Assembly: GCA_027625915.1 (NCBI GenBank)
Contig: JANTQA010000026.1
Span: 2,232,001-2,296,000 of the forward strand
Reading direction: 5' to 3'
DNA length: 64,000 nucleotides
Source of the DNA: Anaeramoeba flamelloides
Lineage: Eukaryota > Metamonada > Anaeramoebidae
Below, piece after piece: positions 1 to 12,300 of this stretch; the first letter of the stretch is position 1, and every line of letters starts with the position of its first letter. A program made the translations under genes and the position numbers. The notes under the pieces are model-generated. The model had not been told where the DNA came from. It worked only from the letters and a program-made list of their open reading frames with translations, and ran no database searches.

Positions 1-1968
1 CTTCTTTTTATTTCAAACATTGAAAGGAAAATAACACCAAGATTCAAATGATGTTAAGAATGAAAATGTAAGTTGAAATAAAAACAATTAACAGAAATAT
101 TTAGTAAAGATTCAAATGATTTTAAATTAACTATCAAATCTAAGATCAGTAAATTCCAAAAACACAATAAATTACATTTTTCTTGATCAATTGAAAGTTT
201 AAGTAAAAATTGGAAAATACTGATAAATTTCAAAAAATTTTTAGTTCAATTTCCATTTTTATAAATCTTCTAACTGTTTCTTCACAAACATTCCCCGACA
301 AAGAATATTTCGAAGAACAACTAATTTTACAGAGTTTCTTAACACTTGACTTCATAAAATGCTTTATTCAAAGCTGAGAATAAAAATTTCAAAAAGGAGA
401 ATCAAGCAAAAATTTCCAAACATAAATTGCTATTTATCAGTATATTTCCATTTAAAGATAAAGATATAAATTATCGAGTAACTTTTCTTATTGGGATATT
501 GTTTAAATATTCTGAATCTATCAATTTGAACTCTTTGTTAAAGGTAGAAATCAAAAAAACTCCCAAATCTTCAAAAAAATCTAATTTATTGTAATTATTC
601 CTTCGATAAATTATAAATTGATTAAAAAACATCCATTATGAATTATGTTTTTACCATTCACAAAATAAGAGTTTTATTTTCTTTCGATCTTTCTTTTTAA
701 TAATTTTTTTCCAAAATTTTGCATTTTAATTGGGTGACTTTGATAGAAAATTTTGTTACCAAATATTTTCACTTAATTTAATGGAAATCCAAAATAAAAA
801 AACATCTTTCTCAAATTTAAATTAAAAATAAATTCAAATATGTCAAATTTATAAAAATAATTCTGATCTTACAGAGTGACAAAAAAACGTATGCTTCTGT
901 AGGTTTAAATTCAAGGAATTTGTCAGTAAAATAAAATGAAATTTATATACCAAAATAATAAAAAGAAAAAGATTTTCCCAGGAAATTACTGTTCAATATC
1001 AGCCTGCAATTTGAATTCTTTTTGATATGAAAATAAAAGGAAAGTAAGATGGACTTGAATGGAAACTACATTGATTTAAATTAATAATCATTTTAAAATC
1101 ATTTCAATATCACATTCAAAATTTCAAAAATAAAAATAAAAGAAAATAGTATAAAATATTGAAACATTAAAGTATAACCCTACTATTTATTTTTTTTCAA
1201 ACATAAACTTTTTCTTTGTGAAAATTTAGATAAATAATTTTTGGTAACTACAGATAAGAAAGAGATTAACTCTCTTAAAAGTTTAACATAGTATTGTAGT
1301 TGCTGTGGAAAAGATTTTGAGAATTCCTTGTATTATTAGGCAAAGTTTGAAAATTTTCTGATCTTCTTATTTCCATTTCTAACAAAGTAAAATAAAAAGT
1401 ATTTTACGAAAAAAAATTGTCATACAAATATGATATTTAAAGTCATTTAACAGTACTTTAAAAAAATTATTTACAACCTTGTTTAATTGATAACACTGAG
1501 ATAAGGGAATGTCTCAATTTCAAACCAATTGAACACATATTTTGTTCAAAGGAACCAAAATACTTGTTCAATAAAAACTAAAAAAAAAGTACTTGATAAT
1601 TTGGGGAATGTTTGGAAAAGTAATAAATTCCATTTCTTTATTAAAAAGAATGTCTAAAATACAAAAATTGTTTTCTAATTTCTTAATTTATTTTTTTATC
1701 TTCTTTTAAAATCTTTTATTAATGGTTTCTCTCTTTTTTTCGAAGAAAAAATAGAAAAAATTTTTTTAAAAAAATGATATTTCTTTTTTTCGAAAAAAAA
1801 AAAAAATAAAAACATTTTTTTCTACTCTGTCAAGTCAAGCAAAACAAATTTTAGATGAATATTCAAAATTATTCATTGTTAAGATAACCAGGTGCACGTA
1901 GATTTTTAAGATTGATAGTTTTTGAGAATTGGCTGACAAATGGGAAATACAAGAAAAAAGATAGAGAC
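1..1968. other. AT-rich non-genic stretch
   Basis: No gene is recognised. The only coding-like patch is a plus-strand open stretch at about 258-379, where SQTFPDKEYFEEQLILQSFL reads with ordinary amino-acid composition before a TGA. It has no start codon and may be a relic exon. The rest is A/T-rich sequence with homopolymer runs. Confidence 0.4.
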
Positions 1969-2363
1969 TCATTGAAAGGATGGACGATCTAGTTTGTCTC
2001 TGTAATATTTAAACCAAGTTTTGTCTCCAATGATGGGAATGGTACCTTTCAACTTCAATCTTTTCGAGAAATCAGTTGGGAGAAAAAGATCCTTTGAAGA
2101 GCAAGTTCTTTAAAGTACCATTAAAAGCAAAAACAAATAGTTGTTTTGCTTAAATTTATTTGATTTTTTTTTTTTCAACGAGTTAGATTCTGAGTCCCAA
2201 AAATAAATAGCATCTCATATTGTTTCATTAGTTCAACAATAACCAGTTATAATTCTTTGTTTTGGTTCCCCCTCCATACTCAAAATAATAATATTGTTCT
2301 GGTGCTAAGATGATATCCAGTCGTTCTTCGAACTCCTCAATACCACCTTTATATCACTACGAA
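1969..2363 (-). pseudogene. Possible gene relic (two coding-like blocks)
   Basis: Two short minus-strand blocks read like protein in otherwise featureless DNA. The block at about 2246-2363 includes EEFEERLDIILAPEQYYYFE. The block at 1969-2107 includes GTIPIIGDKTWFKYYRDKLD, ends in TGA and is preceded by an AG acceptor-like site. The two do not join in frame with any splice pair I can see, and neither has a start codon. I do not recognise the family. It could be a decayed gene or the last exons of a gene with long introns. Confidence 0.25.
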
Positions 2364-3735
2364 CAATATCATTTTTTTCGTTCTTCCAGGTCAAACTCAG
2401 ATTATAACAAGGAAATTGTTTCCAAATCAAAAAATAAGCTCAGATATATTTTTTATTGTGGAAATAATATATAAAAAAAAATCCAAAAAACTATTGAGAA
2501 TGTGGGATCAAAAAAACAAGAATATATCGTTAAAAAAAAACATACAATTCATAACAAAATCATGAGGTATTTTATTACTAACGCTACTTGTGTTTATACA
2601 TAAGTTACAAACTTTCTTTTCCTTTTTTTTATTTAGGGGATAACATCCAGTATTTTAAGTGAAAGTTTTTAAATTAAAAATTTACTCTTTGATCACTTTC
2701 CAAAATAAAGTAAAAATTTTGACCAGTAATTCAAAATAAATTTGAAATTTTACCAAAATTATTAGTAACCAATGGTAATTAAAAAACAAAATAATAAGAA
2801 GATGTAAAAGTAAAAAAAATTGACAAATAAATGAAAAAAAAAGAAAAAAAGAGAGAACCCATAAATAAAAAATGAAAAGTTTCTCTTGTGTATAAAAAAG
2901 AAAAGATCTTGCAGTAAAATACAAATGTTACAAAAACGAAAATTTTTGATTACAATTCAGTTTAATTAACAGAGTAATAACTTAGAATTGTTAAAATCAA
3001 AAAATGGTTTTTAATCTAAACTATCATAATTCTTGTGATTTTTTTTTTTTTTTTTTTTTGAAAAGAGAAACTGCTAAAACTGAAAAGTATAAAAACAAAT
3101 AATTGAAAATTTGGGATCTCAATAAAAGAGATAAACTTAAATTAAAATTACTTTATTCATTGATATTTTTACATTACCTACCAATATTTTTTTTTATTAC
3201 CCTAAATTGGAATATTTTCAGTAAAAATTTAATACGTTACAAAATCTCGTAATAACACCTTTAGGTTATATTATCACAACAAACTAAGCTTTGAAATATC
3301 TTGTTTCAAAAATACAATAACTCCTTGATTATTTGGAAATATTTGTCTAATTAACTTTTTATAATCCAGAATTTTTTTTCAAAGTTCAAAAATAAAATGT
3401 TTTAAATTTGAATTGATGAGATAATTCTATTACCATCCTAATTTCATACCGACAACTTCAATCATTAAAGATCTTTTTTTGGGGGTATTTATGAATTAAA
3501 TATTATATCGATTTATTATTAAAATATATTGAGAATAATGAAATTTAAATTGTTTCATTAAATTTTGCAAGATGATAAATAAAAGCTAAATCAAGCCAAA
3601 AATCTTTTTTAAAATTCCACAAACAAATATTATAATTTTTTAATTTCTAAATCTCATAACGAAATACTATCATATTTTTTTCTTCTTTTATTTCTCTTAA
3701 ATAAATCTCTTAATTCATATCTGCAAAAACAAAAG
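2364..3735. other. Non-genic stretch upstream of PQ-loop exon
   Basis: No feature is identified apart from a poly-T run near 3041-3059. The first PQ-loop half of the downstream transporter gene should lie here or further upstream, but I could not find a convincing exon for it. A hydrophobic minus-strand open frame at 2682-2924 looks like translated AT-rich DNA. Confidence 0.4.
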
Positions 3736-6700
3736 AAAGTTAGTGCATTATATTTTTGGTGTTTGGATGTGGTCCTTTTATCGCAATATTATTATTATTC
3801 TTGTGTAAGAAAGAAAAAGAAACAAAAAAATGATTTTAAAAAAATTGACAAAAAATCAATAAACGATAGATTACCTACCCTCATAGAAGAAGACATTTTA
3901 AATTTAGAATCCGGCCTTGAAAACAGTGATAATGAGGAAATCTCTAGCAATTTAGATTCAACTGTTGAATTGAAAGTCGTATTTTTCTTATTATCCATTG
4001 GTGTTTTAGGATTCATAAAATTTAAAACTGAAAATATTTGTCCAAATTTCGTAAATAGATCGCTATTGGGAATAAAAGTAAAAATAACTCTAATTTAATT
4101 ATATATTCAGGAATCAAAGATTAGAAAGTTATTTATAAAACATTATAATTCTATTATTTAATTACTATTAATTTTTTTTTTTTTTTTTGGAAAATAGAAA
4201 AGCAAAATCGAATACATAACAGGAACGGTTTTTGGTTGGGTTTGTCAATCAATTGTTTTTAGTTCGCGTATGCCACAAATCTATAAAAATTATAAACGAA
4301 AATCAACTAGTGGGCTTTCTCTTCAATTATTTGTTGCAGCACTTTTTGTAAGATCAACCAATAATTCTATTTCTATTTTTTTTTTTTTTTTTAGATGCAT
4401 TTTTTTTAAAAATCTTGAAACTTTAAATAGATATGAAAAAGATCAGAAAAGTTATTCATTTTTATTTACAAATTATTCTTTAAGAAAAGATGAGAAATTT
4501 TTCAACCAAGTTTAAAGATTTTATGTACTTAGAAATTAGATGAAGATATTGAACACGAAGTAGACAGTTTAAGACCATTTTATAAAAAATTATATCATTT
4601 AAAAATTAACCATTCGGGAAAAAAGGTGAAATAGAGAAAAAAAAAGTTTAACACCGTTTTTAATTAGGAACCTTAATAGAACCTGAAAATTAAAATTAAG
4701 ATCAATTAAAAAAAGAAAAAATAAATGATTAAAGACAAAATGGAGTATTCAACTCAATAATAGTTGTTTTTAATACTATCCTTTGGTATCGGGTTTTTCT
4801 TTGAATGATCTATTATTAAAAATTTGTTTGAAAAATTGACTATTTTAGAGATCTCTAAAACCACTCATCTGATTTCGACAAAAAAGTCGATCTAAATTGT
4901 TTTTGTTGGATTCGATTGAAAATAATATAATGAATTATTCTTTGAAGTTAATCTGTTTCTTCTTTTAATTGATTTTACTTTTGGTTTTCATGTTATATTA
5001 TTATTCCCAATTAAAAGCTGTGTTAAACTTTTTTTCTCTGCTTCACTTCTTTTCCCGAATGGTAACTTTTTAAAAATTGTTAAAAGTCGGGAATGTTTTT
5101 TTTTTAATATTTGAAAGAAAAAAAGAACATTTATTTATTTTTTTTCCCAAAAAAGTGAGTAATAAAAGTTAACCTGTTTTTTCGTTCAATTTTCGAGAAT
5201 TTAAAAGAATATAGTAAAATCCATTTGATTTTACTAAATTCTTACGAATTCTGGAAAATTGCCGTTAGCTTTTTTTTATTAAAAGAAATTAAAAGTAAAA
5301 TCAAATCTTCCATTCTATTAAAATCTGGAAAATTTTGAATTTTAGTTTATATATAACATAGGTGCATTTTCAAAAATAATAAACATTTAATAATTATGAT
5401 AATGAAATCATTAAACTTAATTTTTTAGAGTACCCTAGAGCAAATAATTTTTTTTTTATTATTTACAGAAAATCTAATGATTTTGTGATCAAAATAAAAA
5501 TAGAAAAAAAAGCACCTAAAGGAAGATTTCTATAATTCAGTTTTCATTAATAATATACTCGCCTATTATTCAATCAAATCAAATTCGAGAAAAAACAATG
5601 TTGTTTTTTTTTTTTAAATTTCGTTTATATTTATTTTTTTTACTACAGATTATTGATAAAAATAATCTTTTTTTTAAAAAAAAAACTAATTATGATTTTA
5701 TGAGATCTCATTTTTTTCAATTTACGGTTACTTTATTTTATTCAAATATCGAAAACTTGAGAAAACATGTTTTAATTTATTTTTTAAAAATACCAAAAGA
5801 AGAGTTTATATACAAAAAACAAAAAAAACATATTTATTTTTTTTTTATTATTATTGAAGAACGTAAATTACACTCTTTTTACCCTTTTACTTAAACCCCC
5901 TTTAAGAAATTTAAGATCAAAATCATGGATTTCACGATTATTAATCTTAATGAAATAATTTTAAATGGTGATAGTTTACGATTTATTTCTTTTAATTTAT
6001 TTTAAAAAATTAATCTATCTTTTCCATATAAAGGAAATATCCATAAAAATGATCAATATTTTCTATTATTTCCGTTTGTTCATATTTTAAACGTAAATGA
6101 CAAAAGTCATTTGAATTTTTATTTATTACATAGTAATATCTATCAAGTAGTTAGTAAATGTTCTGAATTTTAGAATTGTTGAGCTTGAAGGAGAACTTAA
6201 ATATTTTTGAGTTTTTAATTATTGTGAAATATTTTTGGGGAGTGTCGTCAAGTGCTGTGGAGTGTCATGGGATGTCTAGGTTTTCTTGAAGTTTTCTGTT
6301 TTATTTGTTAAGCGTTCTAGTTTTTTTTGCGTTTTCTATTTTATTTGTGAAGTGCTCTAGGTTTTTTTGAGGTTTTCCAAATAAATAGAAAACTCAAAAA
6401 AACCTAACGAAAATCTATTAATTTTTCAAATAAACAGAAAACTCAAGAAAAGCTAACGGTGCTTTTTTTTTTTTTGATTTCCCAAATAAATAAAAAACTC
6501 AAGAAAAGCTAAAGGTGATTTTTTTATTTCTAAAATTAAAAAAAAAACTAACAACATTCCCAACTCATAGAATTCAGTAACTTATTATATGCATATTTAT
6601 ATATATATTAATTTTCAGTTCAATTAAATCTTTTGACTTCCAATTAATTTTATTATTTATTCGTTGGTTAAATTTTATTAAATTTTTCTAAATTAGGCAG

Positions 6701-9700
6701 AGATAAATTTTTTAATTTTTTTTTTAAATTTAAATTAAATTTTTTTTACTGAAATTATCATATTTTCAATTTTAAATTCTGTTTTGTAAATAAGAATTAG
6801 TGTTTTTCTGTTTATTTTACATACCCCAGTAATACACGAATTAATCCAAGAATTTAAATAATTTAAAGTTTTTATTTCTTAATTATATATTTCTCAACCG
6901 TGTATCAATTGACTTATTATAAAAGATTTAAATAATATAATTTTTAAACTATTGTTCAGAAAATTGTTATTGAATAATTGTTTACAGTTGTTATATGTTT
7001 CTTTAGATTTTTTTAAATTATAAACTATATGTGAAATTTTATCTAAATAAATACCCAAATATTTATTTTTTTAAAAAAATCTTTTGATACAACTGTTTTA
7101 TCTTTATTAGGTTTTAATCCAAATTGAATAATAATTTCATATATTGAATTTAATTTCTGATTTTATTGATTTTTAATTTCCTTTTATATTTAAGATTAAA
7201 TCATCTGTAAACATTTAGGAATGGTTTATTAATGGTATAATTTTTAAGTAAAAGAAAATGTGAAATTAGAGTAAATAAAATAGGAGATAATGGGTCCCCT
7301 TGAAATATACCAAGACTTTCTCCTTGATAATATTTTAATAAAAAAAATTAATAATTTCATTTTAAATAAATTTTTTATTGTTTTTCAAATATTTTTAAAT
7401 TAATTGAATCAAAAAAATTTACTATATCAATCATTATAATATATGTTTTATCATTTTCCGTTTCATTATTTGATTTTATCATATTAGAAGCATTTTTGAA
7501 GTTTAACATTGCAATATGAGTATCATATTTTTTTTTCTAAAAGCAAATTGAAATTTATGAATATATTCCCAAAAAGTTCAATTAACTTATATAACACTTT
7601 TAGAAAAAATCTTGGTAAGCCTTGGTTAATGGAAAATGGTCTATAATTTAAAGTTACTCTTTCGTTTCCCCTTTTTTTGGAATAAATTGATATTTTTTCA
7701 ATGTATCCAATATTATTCTTATGAGGGTTAGTTGACCAATTATTAAATATTTTCTGAATTGTAATAAGATATTTTTCTAATTTTTGTTTTCAATTGGATT
7801 TAATAATAGTGAAATTTTCATCATTAATGATATATTTTAAATTTTCAATTTTTTTAAAATCCTTTAACAGATTTATTTTTTAAATTTTTAATAGTGTTTT
7901 CGATATTTTCAATTGGAAAAAATATCTCAATTTTAAACTCTTTTAAATTTTTTATTCTTAATTTTTTTATAAAATCTAAAATATTTTGACTTGGTTCAAT
8001 TGAATTTTTTTTTTTTTAATATAACTAAAATCAGAATCAATTATATTGTTATTATACAAAATCATTTTCATTTTTTTAGACCTTATTAAATTAATTTTTT
8101 TCAAAAATTTTCGTTTATAGTAAATTATAAATTTATTTCATCAATAAATTTATTCCAAGCTTCTTTATTTATTTTTTTTTTTTGATCCTATTAATTAAGT
8201 TTGGATTACTTAAAATATTTTTAATTAATGGAGCAATTTTTCAATCATTTATAAATTCTTTATAAATTATATATATCCCTTAGCACCCCGGATTTGCCTA
8301 AATTTCATCAAATTTTTTAAATTAGATTTAAAATGGTATTGATCTACTAATATATTAATTTTCTTATTTGTCTTTAATCCAGATTTGAATTATAATAAAA
8401 AGTCAAAATAGTTCAAAGATAAAGTAGTTAAGTTATTGATTTTTTTTTTTTGAAATTGAAAAAAAAAATAATAATTATTCATTTTTACATTTTTTTTAAA
8501 GATTTTTATTTTTATTTTATTTTTTTTAAATCAGAAATTTTATTACACTAATAGTAATTCAAAACTCAACACATTGATTTATTAATAATAACCACAAAAA
8601 AATTTTGCTAATTTTATGATAAAAAAAATAAATAAAAAAATAAATTACTTTGAAATTTAATTTTTTTTTTTTAGAAAAAATTTCAATAAATATCCAATTA
8701 AAAGAAAAAATGAAATTTATTTCTTTAGGCCAAAATTAAATTTTTAATATGATTAATTTTCTAAAACTTTTATTTTAGCAATAGATATTAATTTAAAATC
8801 AAAAAAAAAAAAAAAATTGTAAAATAATTTCAATTTATTAAATTGGAATAAAACAAATATAAATTACTTTTTAATCAATAAACTATTTATACCTAAATTT
8901 AAAATAAAATAAAAAATAACTCTTAAATATTATTCCAATATAATAAAATAATCTCTGAAACCAAATTTTTTTATTGTATTTTGTTATTGATAAAATTTTG
9001 AATAATATATTTGCGATATTTGGATTTTTCCTTCATAAATTAATCCAGATCTTGTTAAATAAGTTCTGATATATGGTCTCCAATTCAACAATATTATTTA
9101 TTTTATGTCTAGATTTTAAAAAGTCAAAAATTAAAAAATTGTAAAAAAATATAAAAAAAAAATCCAATATTAATCTGACTCGAACTATTGGCCAAATCAT
9201 TTAAAATTGAAAAAAAGTCTTGATGAAAAAATTGTAAAATTTTGCAATGAAAAAAAATTTGATTTTTTTTTCATAATTTAATTTATATTTTTTTTTATTT
9301 TTAAATTATTTAGAATCTAATATAGATATTGATATTGAATATTAATCAGTAGATAAAACAAATTTTCTATGTGATGTTATAATAACTTTTAAAATGAATA
9401 AATTATTTAATCAAGCATTTTAGGCAATTTTGGGGTGCAAAGGGCCCCAGAAATATTTCCAGTAAAGTATGATGTGTTTTAAATGTTAAAACTAAGAGGT
9501 TTTTGATGTCTAGGCAAACTTTTCAAAAAAAAAAAAAAAAAATTTATTTTGACAAAATTTGGAAAAATAATAAAATCACAATAACACAAAAAAAAATTAC
9601 CAATGTTGAAAATTTTTTTTCAAGTTATTTTTTTATTTTAAGTAACTATACAATTTTTAATTATAAAATTTTCTTTCTAAGATAATTGTTTATTAATTCT

Positions 9701-12300
9701 ATATCTTATTATCCTTTGATAACATTTCGAATTAAAATTTTTGTTTGAAATGTTTTTAGGTTATTTGGGGTGCTAAGGGATATATATATGTATTTGATAA
9801 ATTTATTTTTAAATTTTTTCATGGGTTAGTATTTAACATAAATTTCTTTCAGAAAAATACTTAATAAATTCTTTTTGATAAATATTATTATTAGTAATCT
9901 TATATATATATTTTTTTTTAATATTTCAGTATGTTGTAACATTAATATTATTAATTATCATTTTGTGGTCAGATAGATTGTTTTTTTGATTTTGAAATTT
10001 TTAACATTTTTTTTTTATTAAAATTAATTAAAATATGGTCAATATTATTCTTTGTTCTACTATTTGAACTATTTATTAAAATTTAAAATTTTTAGTTGAA
10101 ATTTTTTTATAATTTCAATATCAATAAAATTAAAATCTCCCAAAATAATAGTTTTAAAATTATGATTTTGATCAATTAATTTTTGTATGATTTTTATTAA
10201 TTTTTTTTTTTCGATCCTCTCTTAAATATAAGTTAATAAAAATTCTACCCATGAAACGAATTATTTAGATATCTTGGTCTGAATAATGGATTTCTGAATT
10301 AAGGTTCAAATAAATTTTTTTGAATAATATTTGCAGTCCTCCTTTGGATTTTTTTAACCATAACTATTTTTAATTATTATCTCAAAAAAGATAAGATTTG
10401 GTTTATTTTTGGTTTTTGTTTCTTGAACAAAACAAATAGATATATCATTATTTACTAAAAATGATTCCAAAAAAAAAATTTATCAAAATTATTTAATCCT
10501 CTAATATTAAATGAGGAAAAAATAAATTTTAAATTTATGATTTTATTATTTTTATATTTTCCTTAATTTCCATTAAATTTTGTAATTAATTTGTTATTTT
10601 TATTATTTGTATAAATAGTCATACCTTTTGGAATAATTTTGAACTGATTTCTGATTGTTTTAATAATTTCCAAAATATTTTCATATTTATCCCATATTAT
10701 GATTTTATTAATACCCCTTTTCATTAATCGTAATATAGGATATTTATTTATTAATTTAAAAACTTTTAAAATTTTTATAAATTTTTGTTTAAAAATTATT
10801 TGATTCAAAAATTCCACTTTTTGTATTTTTTTTATCGATTTTACAATTATTTTTATACGGATAATAATTGTATATTCTATCATTCATTTTAACATCTTTT
10901 TGTTTGTTTCTAAAAAATTTAAAGAAAAAATTTTCTAAAATTACTATTTTGGTTTTATTAATATAATGATAATCATGAATTGAGTTTTGATAATTGTAAT
11001 TAAATTATTTTTTGAACCAATAAATAAATTGTGTACAATTAATATTTGATACTTTCCAATTTATAAATTCCTTAAATATTATTATTATTATTAAAATTAT
11101 ATAGTTTTTTTTGATAATTCTTTATTTTTGTCTGAAATTTTTAAATTAATAATAATTGGGTTTTGAAAAGGGTTTTTAAATTAGTAAAAGAATAATTTAA
11201 AAAATAATTTTGATTTTTATTTTTGTGGGAAAAATTTCTCATATTATTGATGTAAATATTTATATTATCCTCTAAAATTGGATGATTATTCAAATTCAAT
11301 TCTTTTACTAATTTAACTAAATGGTCAATATTGAATTGATCATTTAGTGATTCTGTTTGGTTTCTATGTAGATTACAGAAACCATCTGAATTTCTTGTGA
11401 ATTTTTCACATTGGGTATTAAGTATAGTCATAGCTTGGCATTTTTTTTGAATTTACTTTTTTAAAAATAATTTAGTTTGGTTATTATCTTTTTGGTGAAA
11501 GTTATAGTTTATCTTCATTTAAAGAGTTTTCTTTTTCTTTTTCTTTTTATTTTTCAATTTCCTTTTCCTTTTCAATTTCATTTTCATTTTCATTTTCTGT
11601 TTCATTTTTGTTTTTATTTTCATTATAATTATATTAATCATTATTGATATTATTTTGAAAAGAATTTTTCATTTTCATTTTCAGAAAATAAAAAAAGCCT
11701 TTATTATTTTGATTTTTAAAATTTAACAGAAGATGAACAAATCAAATCTGGCACCTGTTTTTGATTCAAAAAACAAAAAAAAAACATTGAACTTTAATTA
11801 CTATTCTAAATTTTTTTATGAAAAAAAAATCAAAATTTATTTTTTTATCTTTTTTCTGAAAATTTTCTCAATAAATAAAATTTTGGATTTTTTTTGTCTA
11901 TAAGGAAAATAAATCAATACTTTATTCTCTCATTTCTTTTCTTATTATTATTTCAGGATTTACAATTTAATAAAGATTATATATCTCAATATTGAACTAA
12001 TTCTAAAATGTCTTTGGATTATTATTATTTATTTCTACATATTTTTATTTTATTTTAATTCATAATAAATTTAAAAATTAAAAATTAAAGGGGAACATTA
12101 CATATGCCTTAGGAATTCTATTGAGATCAACAGAATGGAGTTTTTTAAAGACAAAATTACCATGGTTGGTAGGCTCTCTCGGGACATTAAATTTTGATTT
12201 ATTTATTATTTCTCAATTTTATAGGTATCGAAAAAATAGCAAACAAAATAATTATTCAAGGATATTAAGCAATGAATATGATCAAAAAAATGATAATTAA
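3736..12300 (+). CDS. PQ-loop repeat protein, SLC66A1/Ypq-like lysosomal cationic amino acid transporter (3' exons)
   Basis: Three exons give about 233 residues. Exon 1, about 3736-4077 (or ending at 4050), encodes SALYFWCLDVVLLSQYYYY, which is the end of the first PQ repeat, then a Lys/acidic linker and a membrane helix. Exon 2, 4198-4347, carries the second PQ loop, SSRMPQIYKNYKRKSTSGLS. Exon 3, 12091-12300, begins GNITYALGILL and contains LPWLVGSLGTL and ISQFYRYRK, ending in TAA. All junctions are phase 0 with GT and AG ends. Joined across 4348-12090, the protein reads AALF-GNITYA, exactly the family pattern. In this family the proteins export basic amino acids from the lysosome or vacuole through a seven-helix fold built from two PQ repeats. 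The first repeat and the start codon are not found, so the gene is 5' partial or has further exons upstream. Exons look intact, but a recently silenced pseudogene is possible. Confidence 0.8.
4598..5077. mobile_element. Non-autonomous TIR element, family A copy 1
   Basis: Imperfect inverted termini of about 60 bases bound this element. The left arm has ACCATTCGGGAAAAAAGGTG and GTTTAACACC; the right arm has TGTTAAAC and CCCGAATGGTAAC. The interior is non-coding. It shares its layout and subterminal sequence with 40551-41004. It lies inside the large intron. Confidence 0.7.
6255..6530. repeat. Palindromic repeat array, locus 1
   Basis: Units reading AAATAAAYAGAAAACTCAA followed by AAAAGCTAACGGTG or similar occur three times at about 50-58 base spacing from 6380. 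Inverted versions of the same unit lie to the left between 6270 and 6375. The centre is near 6370. The same palindrome occurs at 36310-36465, and its CCTAACG end recurs at 59628. It sits beside the 3' end of the LINE relic, but no functional link is shown. Confidence 0.7.
6800..11690 (-). mobile_element. LINE-type (non-LTR) retrotransposon relic with APE endonuclease and reverse transcriptase
   Basis: On the minus strand, remnants of one long polyprotein appear in the expected order, interrupted by many stops and frameshifts. At 11355-11436 there is a Cys/His zinc-type motif, CQAMTILNTQC then GFCNLH, preceded by a Lys/Glu-rich stretch (11520-11640). At 10563-10883 is a basic region that could be RNA-binding. 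At about 10515-9960 is an APE endonuclease: FNIRGLNNF, CFVQETKTK, ILGDFNFI, NNIDHILINF, LSDHKMI. At about 8260-7000 is reverse transcriptase: LNYRPFS, a QFAF-like stretch, IDIVNFFDSIN, FQGDPLSPILF at 7282-7302, the FTDDL catalytic box near 7200-7214, and YLGIYLDKIS. The exact ends are not defined. It is antisense to the PQ-loop gene that hosts it. Confidence 0.8.
8277..9779. mobile_element. DNA transposon nested in the LINE
   Basis: The ends are CCCTTAGCACCCC at 8277 and its exact inverse, GGGGTGCTAAGGG, at 9779, with weaker matching inward to CCTAAA. Both sides carry ATATATAT, compatible with an 8 bp target duplication, although simple AT repeats make this ambiguous. It separates the endonuclease and reverse-transcriptase parts of the LINE. 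A third end-like sequence, GGGGTGCAAAGGG, lies inside near 9433, so the unit may be composite. The interior has only short degenerate frames (for example 9503-9685), with no recognisable transposase. The 8 bp duplication would suit hAT-like elements, but the family is not established. Confidence 0.65.

Larger units (their letters stand above)
4348..12090 (+). other. 7.7 kb transposon-filled intron
   Basis: This is the intron between exons 2 and 3 of the PQ-loop gene. It starts with the donor GTAAGATC and ends ...AAATTAAAG before GGGAACATT. It is some 25 times longer than the other introns seen here (about 120-310 bases). It contains, in order, a TIR element (4598-5077), a stretch with an open frame at 5598-5894 that resembles nothing I know, a palindromic array (6255-6530), and an antisense LINE relic with a nested DNA transposon (about 6800-11690). 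Reading straight through the donor gives a spurious tail after 4347; spliced to the nearby TAG at 4394 it stops at once. Confidence 0.75.

Noticed and set aside
2682-2924. Hydrophobic minus-strand frame of 80 codons
   Set aside because: Composed almost only of F, L, I, K and Y, as expected from translated AT-rich DNA; no motif and no neighbouring exon.
4348-4515. Continuation of the PQ-loop frame past 4347
   Set aside because: It reads through a GTAAG donor; the continuation has no family similarity, while the true continuation (GNITYALG) is at 12091.
6255-6530. Array considered as CRISPR
   Set aside because: Units occur in both orientations, spacing is irregular and the genome is eukaryotic; it is a palindromic repeat.
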